From contig CAKVJR010000017.1 of NCBI GenBank assembly GCA_934754855.1, positions 1-23,487 of the forward strand: 23,487 bases of DNA. The letters run 5' to 3'. The DNA comes from an uncultured Candidatus Melainabacteria bacterium. GTDB taxonomy: Bacteria > Cyanobacteriota > Vampirovibrionia > Gastranaerophilales > Gastranaerophilaceae. Under the pieces are notes generated by a model. It did not search any database and was not told where the DNA came from. It was given only the letters and a program-made list of their open reading frames with translations. This document shows, one piece after another, positions 7,311-16,100 of this stretch (its first letter is position 1; each line of letters begins with the position of its first letter). A program made the translations under genes and the position numbers.

Positions 7311-9515
7311 CTATTTTTTCGTGTTGACGTAAACGTTCAAATCTTTGGATTTGAGTTCATCGGGGCTGACAAGTTTTGCAAAAAATTTGAAGCCATGTTT
7401 TTCAAAAACGCTATTTTTAAAGTAACATTTAGAACTTGTTATTTCTTTTTTGTCGATGACAAGCCATTTTACGCCCGATTGTCTTGATGAGCCGTAAATA
7501 CATTTTGCGAACATATTATCGTCAAAATCATAGAACGGTGTGTTGCCGTCAGAGCCGTCGTTATACCTTGTTACGGCTTTTCTGAATTTATCCAAATCCT
7601 TATAGGAAATATATGAATTATACTGAATATTCGGGACGGCAATATAGTCGTAACTGTCCCAATCCAAGGTTTTTTCATCAAGTTTTTCAAGCAAACCGAT
7701 ATCGACCGAGAAATTTTTGTCCTGAGCATGCCCGATATAATACGTATCTGTTCCCGAAGAGGGGAAATACAGCACTTTGACGGGCTTTTTGTTCGATTTC
7801 GTAAGTTTTACAAGCGAACAACATTGAGAATCCGAAAGGAACGTTTCGTTTTGGCACATAATTTCCTCTTTAAAGTTTTGAAGCGAACCTGCCTGTAAGA
7901 ATTTTATGGACAAAAACGGTGTAAATTTTCTCTCAAAAGTATAAAATCCGACCGTCAGAGAATAAATCATAATCACGGCAACAATGTTTTTGAACAAATC
8001 TTTTCTCTTTCTTAAAAACATGAAAATCAATGTTGCAAAGGCACACATTACAAAGCCCATGATAAATCTTATGCTGAAAATCATATAGCCCAATGTACAG
8101 GACAAAATGAGCATATTTATGACAAAACCCCAAGCGATTGAGCCGATAATCATATTTCTCGGAGAAGTTTTGATTTTTTTGCAAGCAATCACTATCGCAG
8201 GCAAAAATATTAAAAAGCCCAAAACGCCAAGCCCTACCATATTTTCAAATCTGTTACCCGCCGTCAACCACGCTTTTTCTGAAATTACAACTCCGATTTC
8301 AGGGTCAATGCCGAACAGTGCAATAACAACGCCCGCAAGTGCCGTAACTATTCTCCAAGACGCCTCGCTGAACTGCACCCCGACGCCATAAGGAACATCA
8401 ACGCCAGAAAAATTCACAAACATTGCAATGTATCGGATAATATTTGCAACAAAGCCCTTAATTCCGCCGATAAATCTGTGGTGTTCAACAAGTGCCTGCG
8501 AAGAAACAGGGTTTCCGAACTCCAAGAAATTCAAAACGTAATTGTATGAGCCGAAAATCAAGAAATTAAAGACCAAAAATCCGCCGCAAAATAACAACGG
8601 TTTATAAAAATCTTTCTTTTTATAACAATATGCAATGACCGTACAAGTTACGAAAAATGCCGGTAACATCTGCAACGACGGCGTTTTCGTTCCGATTGCA
8701 AGTGCATAAGCCAAAGTTGCAAAAAACAAAGGCACCCGTTTGTCATACTTAACGCCGACAAAAAACAAATACATACTTGCGACAATCAATGCGACAATCG
8801 TCAAATTTGTTTCCGTCGAAGAAACAGAAAACAGAACATTATACATTGATGAAACGGCTAAAATTGCCCAAAGAGATACTCTCATCGGCACTTTGAGTTC
8901 CCGCAAAAAACCTCTTGCCGTGAACAAATACAAAACAAACGAAAAGAAAGATAAAAATCTTACAAAAATATCAGTTTTGATAAACGAATATGCCCACATA
9001 TAAAGGATTTCTGAGTTTATCGGCATAACAATTGCCCTTGCATCTGCCGTTTCAAAGTGGTTCAAATTGCACATCTGATACCAAAAAGGAAGCCTTGCCG
9101 TATGATAAGTGACCGCATCACCGTCAAAAGCAGGCATAACGAAACAATAAATCAAATTTACGACAAAAAATGCCGCAAAAACTACCGCCACGGCATTTAG
9201 CCATTTATCGTGGTTTAAGGCAAATTTAACTTTTTCAAATTCTTGAGAAAAATCTTCCCTGAAATCAGGCAAATTTTTCTTTTTAGCCCAAATAAATGCG
9301 GAAACAACAAGAATTACAAGGTTTATGAGGATAACATTTAACGGTTTTATCGCCGAAAAAATCGACAAAAATTCATACGTCACAACAATTTGACCAAAAA
9401 TAATCAAAAAGAAATAACTTAAAGCCTCACAAAACCTTTTATTCTCAAATCTCAACGTCAACAACGCTGACGAGAGCAATACCGCAATAACTGAAATTGT
9501 TAACAAAATGTGCAT
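7311..9515 (-). CDS. Polytopic membrane protein, GT-C-type glycosyltransferase-like
   Basis: Function not known. From the ATG at 9515 it has 734 residues, with roughly a dozen hydrophobic segments up to about residue 540 and a soluble C-terminal domain of about 190 residues. After the early membrane segments comes an extracytoplasmic loop with FDGDAVTYHTARLPFWYQM (Asp131, Asp133), resembling the acidic motif in the first large loop of GT-C enzymes (lipid-phosphosugar donors, e.g. ArnT/GT39 families). This suggests sugar transfer at the outer face of the inner membrane. A Met two codons earlier (9521) is in frame, but AGAGG lies seven bases before the second ATG and only one before the first, so 9515 is chosen. 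It is near acpS but has its own extended -10. Confidence 0.7.
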   Translation of the reverse strand: MHILLTISVIAVLLSSALLTLRFENKRFCEALSYFFLIIFGQIVVTYEFLSIFSAIKPLNVILINLVILVVSAFIWAKKKNLPDFREDFSQEFEKVKFALNHDKWLNAVAVVFAAFFVVNLIYCFVMPAFDGDAVTYHTARLPFWYQMCNLNHFETADARAIVMPINSEILYMWAYSFIKTDIFVRFLSFFSFVLYLFTARGFLRELKVPMRVSLWAILAVSSMYNVLFSVSSTETNLTIVALIVASMYLFFVGVKYDKRVPLFFATLAYALAIGTKTPSLQMLPAFFVTCTVIAYCYKKKDFYKPLLFCGGFLVFNFLIFGSYNYVLNFLEFGNPVSSQALVEHHRFIGGIKGFVANIIRYIAMFVNFSGVDVPYGVGVQFSEASWRIVTALAGVVIALFGIDPEIGVVISEKAWLTAGNRFENMVGLGVLGFLIFLPAIVIACKKIKTSPRNMIIGSIAWGFVINMLILSCTLGYMIFSIRFIMGFVMCAFATLIFMFLRKRKDLFKNIVAVIMIYSLTVGFYTFERKFTPFLSIKFLQAGSLQNFKEEIMCQNETFLSDSQCCSLVKLTKSNKKPVKVLYFPSSGTDTYYIGHAQDKNFSVDIGLLEKLDEKTLDWDSYDYIAVPNIQYNSYISYKDLDKFRKAVTRYNDGSDGNTPFYDFDDNMFAKCIYGSSRQSGVKWLVIDKKEITSSKCYFKNSVFEKHGFKFFAKLVSPDELKSKDLNVYVNTKK

Positions 9516-9537
9516 TTTCATACCTCTTTATGAGATG

Positions 9538-9546
9538 ATTTTAGCA
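9538..9546 (-). promoter_or_regulatory. Extended -10 for the membrane-protein gene
   Basis: Minus strand TGCTAAAAT (TAAAAT at 9538-9543), giving a start about 16 bases before the ATG at 9515. A weak TGTAAA lies 18 bases upstream, inside the acpS 3' end. A Shine-Dalgarno AGAGG follows. Confidence 0.4.
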
Positions 9547-9554
9547 CAAATAAA

Positions 9555-9920
9555 TTATTTCTTTACAGCAATTACGCTCGCAATCGCAGAACCGTTACCG
9601 TGAGATAAACTCAGCCGAAAATCTATGTTTTTCTCTTTTAACAATCGTATCGACGGCACTCCCTCGGAATTTCTGACAACTTCAACATCGCAATAATCAA
9701 TATCTTTAATCCCAAAAACGCAAAGTGCCTTATAAACAGCCTCTTTTGCACAAAATCTTGCCGTTAAATGTTCCGCAGGATTTTTAAATGAATAGCAATA
9801 TTCGATTTCCCCTTCGGTGAAAATTCGCCTGACCAACGGGGCTTTTTTATCCGAAGCGTATTTGTCGAAACGCTCGATTTTTTCAATATCTACGCCGATT
9901 GAAATATCATCAAAATTCAT
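9555..9920 (-). CDS. acpS: Holo-[acyl-carrier-protein] synthase
   Basis: Transfers the 4'-phosphopantetheine of CoA to the acyl carrier protein, activating fatty-acid synthesis. From the ATG at 9920 it has 121 residues, the usual size. ISIGVDIEKIERF carries the metal-binding Asp11, and FCAKEAVYKAL the second conserved acid, Glu60; HLTARF and LSLSHGNGSAIASVIA are also family blocks. A longer frame (to 10004) exists but overlaps dgkA and does not match the family. The chosen ATG overlaps the dgkA stop as ATGA and has AGGAG eight bases upstream, so it is translationally coupled to dgkA. Confidence 0.95.
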   Translation of the reverse strand: MNFDDISIGVDIEKIERFDKYASDKKAPLVRRIFTEGEIEYCYSFKNPAEHLTARFCAKEAVYKALCVFGIKDIDYCDVEVVRNSEGVPSIRLLKEKNIDFRLSLSHGNGSAIASVIAVKK

Positions 9921-10306
9921 CTCAAAACTCCTGTTATGAACGATAAAATTTTCGGCAAATACAATATCGCCCCGACAATTCCCGCCGTAAACGAGGTCAG
10001 GCAAACCGCCCCCGCTGCAATATCTTTCGCCATTCCGCCCAATTTTGAAAAATTGTTTTTAAACACAGAATCAATCGCATACTCAATTGCAGAATTAAAA
10101 AGTTCCGCTGTCAATACACCCGCAATGCACATCACGACAATGCAAAACTCCACTCCGCTGAATTTCAACAAAAACGCACCTGCCAATGCCAAAACACCGA
10201 CAACTATTTGCCTCGTAAGGTTTTTCTCGGATTTCAAAGCCAATCTTATTCCGTGCAAGGCACAACCGAAACTTTTTAAAAAATATTTTTGAGAATATTT
10301 AGACAT
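9917..10306 (-). CDS. dgkA: Diacylglycerol / undecaprenol kinase (DgkA family)
   Basis: Small trimeric inner-membrane lipid kinase; in many bacteria the homologue phosphorylates undecaprenol for cell-wall carrier lipid. It has 129 residues with three hydrophobic helices (about 32-48, 53-70, 105-125). Signature: TAELFNSAIEYAIDSV (conserved Glu68, Asn71, Glu75) then AKDIAAGAV (Lys94, Asp95). The N-terminal KSFGCALHGIRLALKSEKN matches the amphipathic surface helix. It overlaps ybeY by 8 bp and acpS by 4 bp, so the three are co-translated. Which lipid is used cannot be told from sequence; the ybeY neighbour is the usual context of the undecaprenol-kinase branch. Confidence 0.94.
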   Translation of the reverse strand: MSKYSQKYFLKSFGCALHGIRLALKSEKNLTRQIVVGVLALAGAFLLKFSGVEFCIVVMCIAGVLTAELFNSAIEYAIDSVFKNNFSKLGGMAKDIAAGAVCLTSFTAGIVGAILYLPKILSFITGVLR

Positions 10307-10808
10307 TCAAAGAAGCCTTAATTTTATTTTGCGTCTTAACAACAAAATTATAATCATCTTCGGTTTGATGGTCAAATCCGAGCAAATGCAAAATTCCATG
10401 AGCCGCCAAAAGCCTTGCCTCGTCTTCCGTTGAAACCCCATTCTCCTTAGCCTGTTCCTTTGTTTTATCAAGAGAAATAATTATCTCTCCAAGATTTATT
10501 TCTCCGTCCAAAATAAAAACATCATCAGGGTCGGAATCAGCAAACATCGCAAAAGAAATCACATCTGTCGGGCGGTCGATATTCCTGTATTCACGGTTAA
10601 TTCGATGGATTTCCTCATTATTGCAAAGAACAATATCAAACACCAACGTCGAAAAATCCTTCCCCGTTAAACAGCAATTTTCCTTAACTTCGGGCAATTC
10701 AATCGCAAACTTCAACATTTTTTGAACATCATTATGAAATTCGACCTCATCGAAGCCGAATTCCTCATAAATATTTTCAATAAAAATGTTAATTGTCGGA
10801 TTTTTCAT
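10299..10808 (-). CDS. ybeY: Endoribonuclease YbeY
   Basis: Zinc-dependent RNase for 16S rRNA 3' maturation and ribosome quality control. 169 residues. The metal site is AAHGILHLLGFDHQTEDD with His137, His141 and His147. The conserved REYRNIDRPTDVISFAM block (Arg79) and LGEIIISLDK are also present. The start at 10808 overlaps the 3' end of the upstream HD-domain gene by 20 bp; only a weak GAG lies upstream, consistent with coupling to that gene. The order HD membrane protein, ybeY, dgkA is a well-known conserved neighbourhood. Confidence 0.96.
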   Translation of the reverse strand: MKNPTINIFIENIYEEFGFDEVEFHNDVQKMLKFAIELPEVKENCCLTGKDFSTLVFDIVLCNNEEIHRINREYRNIDRPTDVISFAMFADSDPDDVFILDGEINLGEIIISLDKTKEQAKENGVSTEDEARLLAAHGILHLLGFDHQTEDDYNFVVKTQNKIKASLNV

Positions 10809-13002
10809 CGTCTGAACTCAAATTTTCAGGTAAAATTTTGTCGTCGGGAATGATTTTTTGTTGCTTAGCACGATTTTCCAACTCTTCCAAAATATTATCG
10901 TGATACTTAATTCTTTGGTGATGAGCGGCTCTCAAAGTTTTGCTGAATGTTTCCGCAATAACTTTCAAATCCTTTAACGTCAAGGCACAGTCTGAAAGTT
11001 GACCGTCATTGAGTTTTTCAACAATAAGTCTGTTAATAAACCGTTCAAGTTCTTCTTGCGAATATTCTTTGAGCGTTCGTGAAGCAGATTCAACAGTATC
11101 CGCAATCATCACGATAGCCGTTTCTCTCGTCTTCGGCTTAGGTCCGGGGTATCTGAATTGTTCTTGAGCAACGTTATCCAAACCCTCTTGCTTAATTGCC
11201 TGAGTGTAAAAATAAGATGCCAAAGTCGTTCCGTGGTGTTGAGAAATAAAATCTTTCAAAACATCAGGTAAATTGTACTCGTCAGCAAGTTCAAGACCAT
11301 CTTTTACGTGAGAAACAATAACCATCTTGCTTAATCTCGGGTTGAGTTTGCAGTGAGGGTTTTCAATTCCAAAATAATTTTGGTTTTCGATAAAGAACAA
11401 CGGACGTTTTAATTTTCCGACATCGTGATACAAAGCACCGACACGAACCAACGGAGCATTTGCCCCGATTGCCTCAGCCGCCGCTTCAGCCAATGTTGAT
11501 AACATCATAGAGTGAGAAAACGTACCGGGGGCTTCAAATTGCAACCTTTTCAACAATGGTTGATTTGCATCACCCAATTCCGAAATGCCATACGGAGTAA
11601 TAATTCCTGAGATATTTTCCATAATCGGAAGAACTCCAAGAGCAATAATACCGCTGAAAAGACAATTTAATGTGCCAAATATAATATCGGACCAGAACCA
11701 TTTTGCCGCCATATCCGTCAAACAAAGTTGCAAAAGATACAAAGCCAAAATACAAAGCAGCATTACGATTGATACTTCGAGTCCGACTCTGATAATCTGA
11801 AATCTTTTTGTGTAATTAATTTTTGAGGTGCAAACCGCCGTAAACAACGCAACGAGGATAAATACCGAAATTCTCGCAGCAGCAAGCCAAAGTGCCGACG
11901 ATATCATAACCGTCAAAACAACCGTTATGAAAAATGCCGTCCTCGGATTTGTGAAAATCGAAAGCATAATTACAAACGCAGGAATTGGTAGCAAATAAAT
12001 CGACCAATCGGGCGGAATTATAATCGATAAAAACGTCAAAATCAACGCCAACAGTGTAATTACGAAGATATGACGTCTGTCCAAAAATTGTTGTTCAAAC
12101 AATTTTAAATAATAATAAACTGCAAAAATACCGATTACGAACAAGCCGAAAATGCCCGCCATACCTCGCAAATTGATTTGCACGATACTGTAACCGGCCT
12201 TCAAAAGTGCATCACGCTTAACCTTCGTTACACGTTCGCCCTGAGAAATAATCTTGTCCCCCGGCTCAAACACAACTTTGATAGGCGTTACAGACTCAGC
12301 GACATTTTTTCTTGCCAAGTCGGTAGCGACCTCGTCCATAACCATATTTGGCACGATAACCTGTTCCAAAAGGCACGAAATTGCCTTCATTTGATTACGG
12401 GGAGTTTCTCTGTCAGTATTTCTTGAAATAATTTTCAGAATATTATTATCGTTGATATCTTTTTCGGTAATACCGACAATAAGCACTGAACGCAAGGTAT
12501 GCTTTGCTTTTGTAACGGTTGTTTCGATTGTTTCGTTTGAAGAATTTAAAAAGAACGAAGCGAGAAAACTTGCTCGGCTTGCATCTCCCAAGTCAATCAT
12601 AGAAACTAATTTGGCGTATTTTTCCGCAGTTGACAAATCAGAAACCTTAACCTGATACATTGATGCGACCAGATTATCCAAATCGTTCATGATGAAAGTG
12701 TCTTCAGCGGGACGCATTACAGGGTCTAACTTTTGGGCAAGTTCTTTTCTTCTTTGATCCGTCTTGTAAACATCGACGACTTCGATTTGCTTTTCTGCAT
12801 AAACATCTTGTCGGGCAATGTTATTTTCATCAATCAAACTTCTGAAAAAGAAATGTTTTGATGCCAAAAGGAGGGTAAAAACCAACGCAAACAGAAGTAA
12901 AAGCATGCTGTTTTTAAAGGAAGCAGACCCTAAAAATTCCATTATTGCTGATTTTTTACTTATTTCAGTTTTACTCGTTACCATATACAACCTGTCGAAC
13001 AT
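10789..13002 (-). CDS. pgpH: 7TM-HD family membrane phosphodiesterase (PgpH-like)
   Basis: Integral membrane protein with an N-terminal helix, an extracytoplasmic 7TMR-HDED domain (about 70-280 from the ATG), about seven membrane helices (280-460) and a cytoplasmic HD domain. The HD part shows ELGDANQPLL, APGTFSHSMML, GALYHDVGKLKRP with the His-Asp pair (526-527), FISQHHGTT and MIADTVESASR. In Listeria the homologue PgpH hydrolyses c-di-AMP; the substrate here is inferred. Start choice: a TTG at 13038 has no support. ATG 13002 has AAGAG seven bases upstream and gives 737 residues. ATG 12984 (731 residues) with AGG is the alternative. It diverges from the AsmA-like gene and leads the ybeY-dgkA-acpS group. 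Confidence 0.9.
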   Translation of the reverse strand: MFDRLYMVTSKTEISKKSAIMEFLGSASFKNSMLLLLFALVFTLLLASKHFFFRSLIDENNIARQDVYAEKQIEVVDVYKTDQRRKELAQKLDPVMRPAEDTFIMNDLDNLVASMYQVKVSDLSTAEKYAKLVSMIDLGDASRASFLASFFLNSSNETIETTVTKAKHTLRSVLIVGITEKDINDNNILKIISRNTDRETPRNQMKAISCLLEQVIVPNMVMDEVATDLARKNVAESVTPIKVVFEPGDKIISQGERVTKVKRDALLKAGYSIVQINLRGMAGIFGLFVIGIFAVYYYLKLFEQQFLDRRHIFVITLLALILTFLSIIIPPDWSIYLLPIPAFVIMLSIFTNPRTAFFITVVLTVMISSALWLAAARISVFILVALFTAVCTSKINYTKRFQIIRVGLEVSIVMLLCILALYLLQLCLTDMAAKWFWSDIIFGTLNCLFSGIIALGVLPIMENISGIITPYGISELGDANQPLLKRLQFEAPGTFSHSMMLSTLAEAAAEAIGANAPLVRVGALYHDVGKLKRPLFFIENQNYFGIENPHCKLNPRLSKMVIVSHVKDGLELADEYNLPDVLKDFISQHHGTTLASYFYTQAIKQEGLDNVAQEQFRYPGPKPKTRETAIVMIADTVESASRTLKEYSQEELERFINRLIVEKLNDGQLSDCALTLKDLKVIAETFSKTLRAAHHQRIKYHDNILEELENRAKQQKIIPDDKILPENLSSDDEKSDN

Positions 13003-13060
13003 CAATAAACTCTTACATATTGCCACACAATCGAACAAAATGCAACATGACGTAAATTTT

Positions 13061-13089
13061 TTGATATTTTTTCCATATATATATATAAT
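13061..13089 (+). promoter_or_regulatory. Promoter of the AsmA/TamB-like gene
   Basis: TTGATA (13061-13066), 17-base spacer, TATAAT (13084-13089): eleven of twelve consensus bases with ideal spacing. The start is near 13096, giving a leader of about 15 bases that contains GGAAAAAAGAG before the ATG at 13111. The -10 is embedded in an AT repeat (13076-13090). Confidence 0.8.
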
Positions 13090-13110
13090 AAGGAAACGGA
13101 AAAAAGAGAT

Positions 13111-16100
13111 ATGCTAAAAAGAGGTAAAATCATTGCATTTGGAGGAATTGCGATACTGCTTGCTGCGGTTGTCGAAATTTTCTATGTTTGCTTTTTGCCG
13201 AATTTTATTAACATTGAACAAAAATTACCTTTAGTCGAAAAATTAGTAAAAGAATATACCGACAAAACTTTAAATGCCGAAAACGTTGAGATAAAAACAT
13301 TTCCGACTTTTGCGTTCAAAATTTCCGCAAAATCTCTCACCCTTTACAACAAAGATAAAACTAAATTATTTTCTGCTGAAAATCCGTCGATAAAAATTCA
13401 ACCGCTCAATTTGTTTTTCAAAACGCTCAAAATCGGCGAATTAAAAGCCAATAACGTTATTTTTGATGCAACGGATTTGCAGGAAGAACTTTATGCGGGA
13501 AAGTTCGACCAATTTCCGGAATTGCCCGTCGATATTGACATTAACCGTGCAGCAATCGACATTGAAAATTATCAAATTTTATTCAAAGACAGATACCTCA
13601 AGAAAAATATTTCTTTAAAAGGCAAAACCTTCGACCTCATGCCCGTTTCGAGGAAAATTTCTCAACTCACAACGGACGGTTCTTTAGACATTGACAGCAA
13701 AATCTGTTCCTTTAATTTGAACGTAAAAAGTAATTTTATCATCAAAAATAAACCCGACCTCGAAGGCTATTCCGCCGAGGGAAATATCTCAAATATCGAT
13801 TTGCAAACGATTTCGCCGTATTTGGACACATTTACGGACTATAAAAACGCAAAAGGCAAAATCGATATAAACATAAATTCCGCAAAAAGCAGACACAAAG
13901 ACAATTTGACGGAAATCAACGTTATTATGAAAGACATTTCCGTCAATGAAAATATCCCCGCAAAACGAATTCTTGCAAAAGGTGTAACGACAATAAAGAC
14001 AAGATTTTTCGCCAATGGAAAAGTTCTTGATTTTGAGGAATTAAAACTTGATAACAAAAATTTCGGATTTTCAATGTGCGGAAAAATTCAAAATTACCAA
14101 AAAGAAATTCCAAACCTTGATTTGCAGTTTATAATTCCTCCGTCAAAAGCCGAAAACGTCCTCGATATAATACCTCACGGCATATTAAAAGAACTTGACG
14201 TAGTAAAAGAAGCAGGTGTTTTCGGAGATGTAATCGGACAGGTTTCCGTGAAAGGAAAATTCCCGAAACTTGAAATGTATGGTGACATCAATGCCTCAAA
14301 CGTCCACGCTGTAAGGGAATTTCGGAACACACATGTCGGAAAAATTGACGTTCATTTTCACGAAGCCCAATCCGATATCTCAGTCGAAGTCGATACTCCG
14401 CACGGAGCAAAATTCCTTTTGACAGGGAATGCCAACGTCGATCAATCTGTTCCGAGCAAGTTCGACATGCACACGGAAAACGGCAATCTTCCGCTCGATA
14501 TGGTTAGAGCCATCTTGGTTCCCGTAAGTCAACTGTTCAATTTCCAACTCGGTCCCGTTCCGATGTTTCACATCAAATCAGGGGTCGGCAATGCAGAATT
14601 GCACATTTTCGGTACACGTGAAGTTGCAACAATCGACGGTTTTGTCAATATTATCAACGGCAGAGCCACTTTTGACGGTGTAAACGCAAACCTCGACAAC
14701 ATAAACCTCAGACTCGGTTTTAAAGAAAAAGATGTCGATTTCAAGACCAAAACAGCAACCGTAAACGGTTATCCCGCAAGTGTTTACGGACTTTGCACCT
14801 TGCTTGGTAACATCAATCTTCATATTGATTCGGAAAGAATTAACGCAAATACTTTGAAAAACCTTGTCACGACAAGCACTTTCACGAAAGAAATGGCAAA
14901 CTCCCTAAACGCAATCGAAAAGACAAACGGGAACCTGAAAGTTGCCGTATTTATGCACGGAGATGTTGATAGATTTTCCAAAGACCTTGCCAAAGAAATG
15001 AAAAAACTCAAAATTGACGGAAAAATCCAAATGCTCGGAAATACCGTACAATTAAAAGGTTTCGGCATGCCAATTTCCTCGGTAACAGGAAAAATCAACT
15101 TCACCGAATCGCAAATCAAAAGCGAAAATTTAAAAATAAAAATTGGTTCTTCTCCTTTAATCGCAAACATTTGTGGAACAATTCCCAAAGATAACAAAAA
15201 AGGCGAATTGAACATCTCGGCAGACGGGAACGGTTTAAATCTCAATGATACCTTGAATTTTGCCGCAAAAGCAAACCTTTCGGGCGGCGTTTCCATAAAA
15301 TCCATACCCGACTTAAACGCCCACCATTCCTTGAAAATGACGGCAAATCTCAATGGGGACAACATTGATTTAAGAAAAATCTTTGCAGAAATAAAAATCA
15401 CCTCCGCAAACACGACCAAACAATTTTATCTGCCTGCCGGCGAAATCCTCGTAAAAGACGGAAACATAACCGTTAACAGACTTTCGCTCAGAGCAGACAA
15501 GTCGAATTTGAACGTCAACGGAAAAATTCAAAATTTCTATGCAAACAAACCCGCTTACGATTTAACAATAAACGGCTCAAACATTGCTGTTAAAACGCTT
15601 TGCGATCTTGCAACACTTCTTCCTCAAACAAAATCAATAATCAAACAATTCAAAGATTTTTCAGGAACGCTCAATGTCAACTTAAAAGCAACAAACAGAG
15701 GACTTTCGGGTTATACTGACTTTAAAAATCTTTCGTTCAGACACATAAAAAGCGATGTTCCGACAAAATTCACAAATTTGCCGATAAAATTCACCAACCG
15801 CATGATTATTCTGAAAAATATCACAGGTGAAATAGGAAGGACAGGAGCAACTCCGTTTTTTGCAAATTTAAACATCGAAAATTACCTCAAAATCCCCGTA
15901 ATAAAAGGCTCTATCGCAATAAAGCCGACGGCATTGTTCGTAGAAAGATACATTAACACAAAATTATCGCACCCGATAAAATTAACGGGCGATGTCGGAA
16001 TTAACCTCGATGTAAGCGGTTCAATAGATTCTTTAGGAATTTATCCGACGGTAAAATTTAACAAAGAATCAGACATCTCTTATTTATCCGCAAACCTTGG

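Noticed and set aside
9921..10004. Longer acpS starting at 10004
   Set aside because: The extra 28 residues overlap dgkA and do not resemble AcpS; the ATG at 9920 has an AGGAG site and an ATGA overlap.
13003..13038. TTG start for the PgpH-like gene
   Set aside because: No Shine-Dalgarno sequence before it; ATG 13002 has AAGAG at seven bases.
14820..15419. 199-residue minus-strand ORF (and a similar one at 16665-17195)
   Set aside because: Both lie inside the AsmA-like gene in reverse frame, with Phe/Ser-rich shadow composition and no independent signals.
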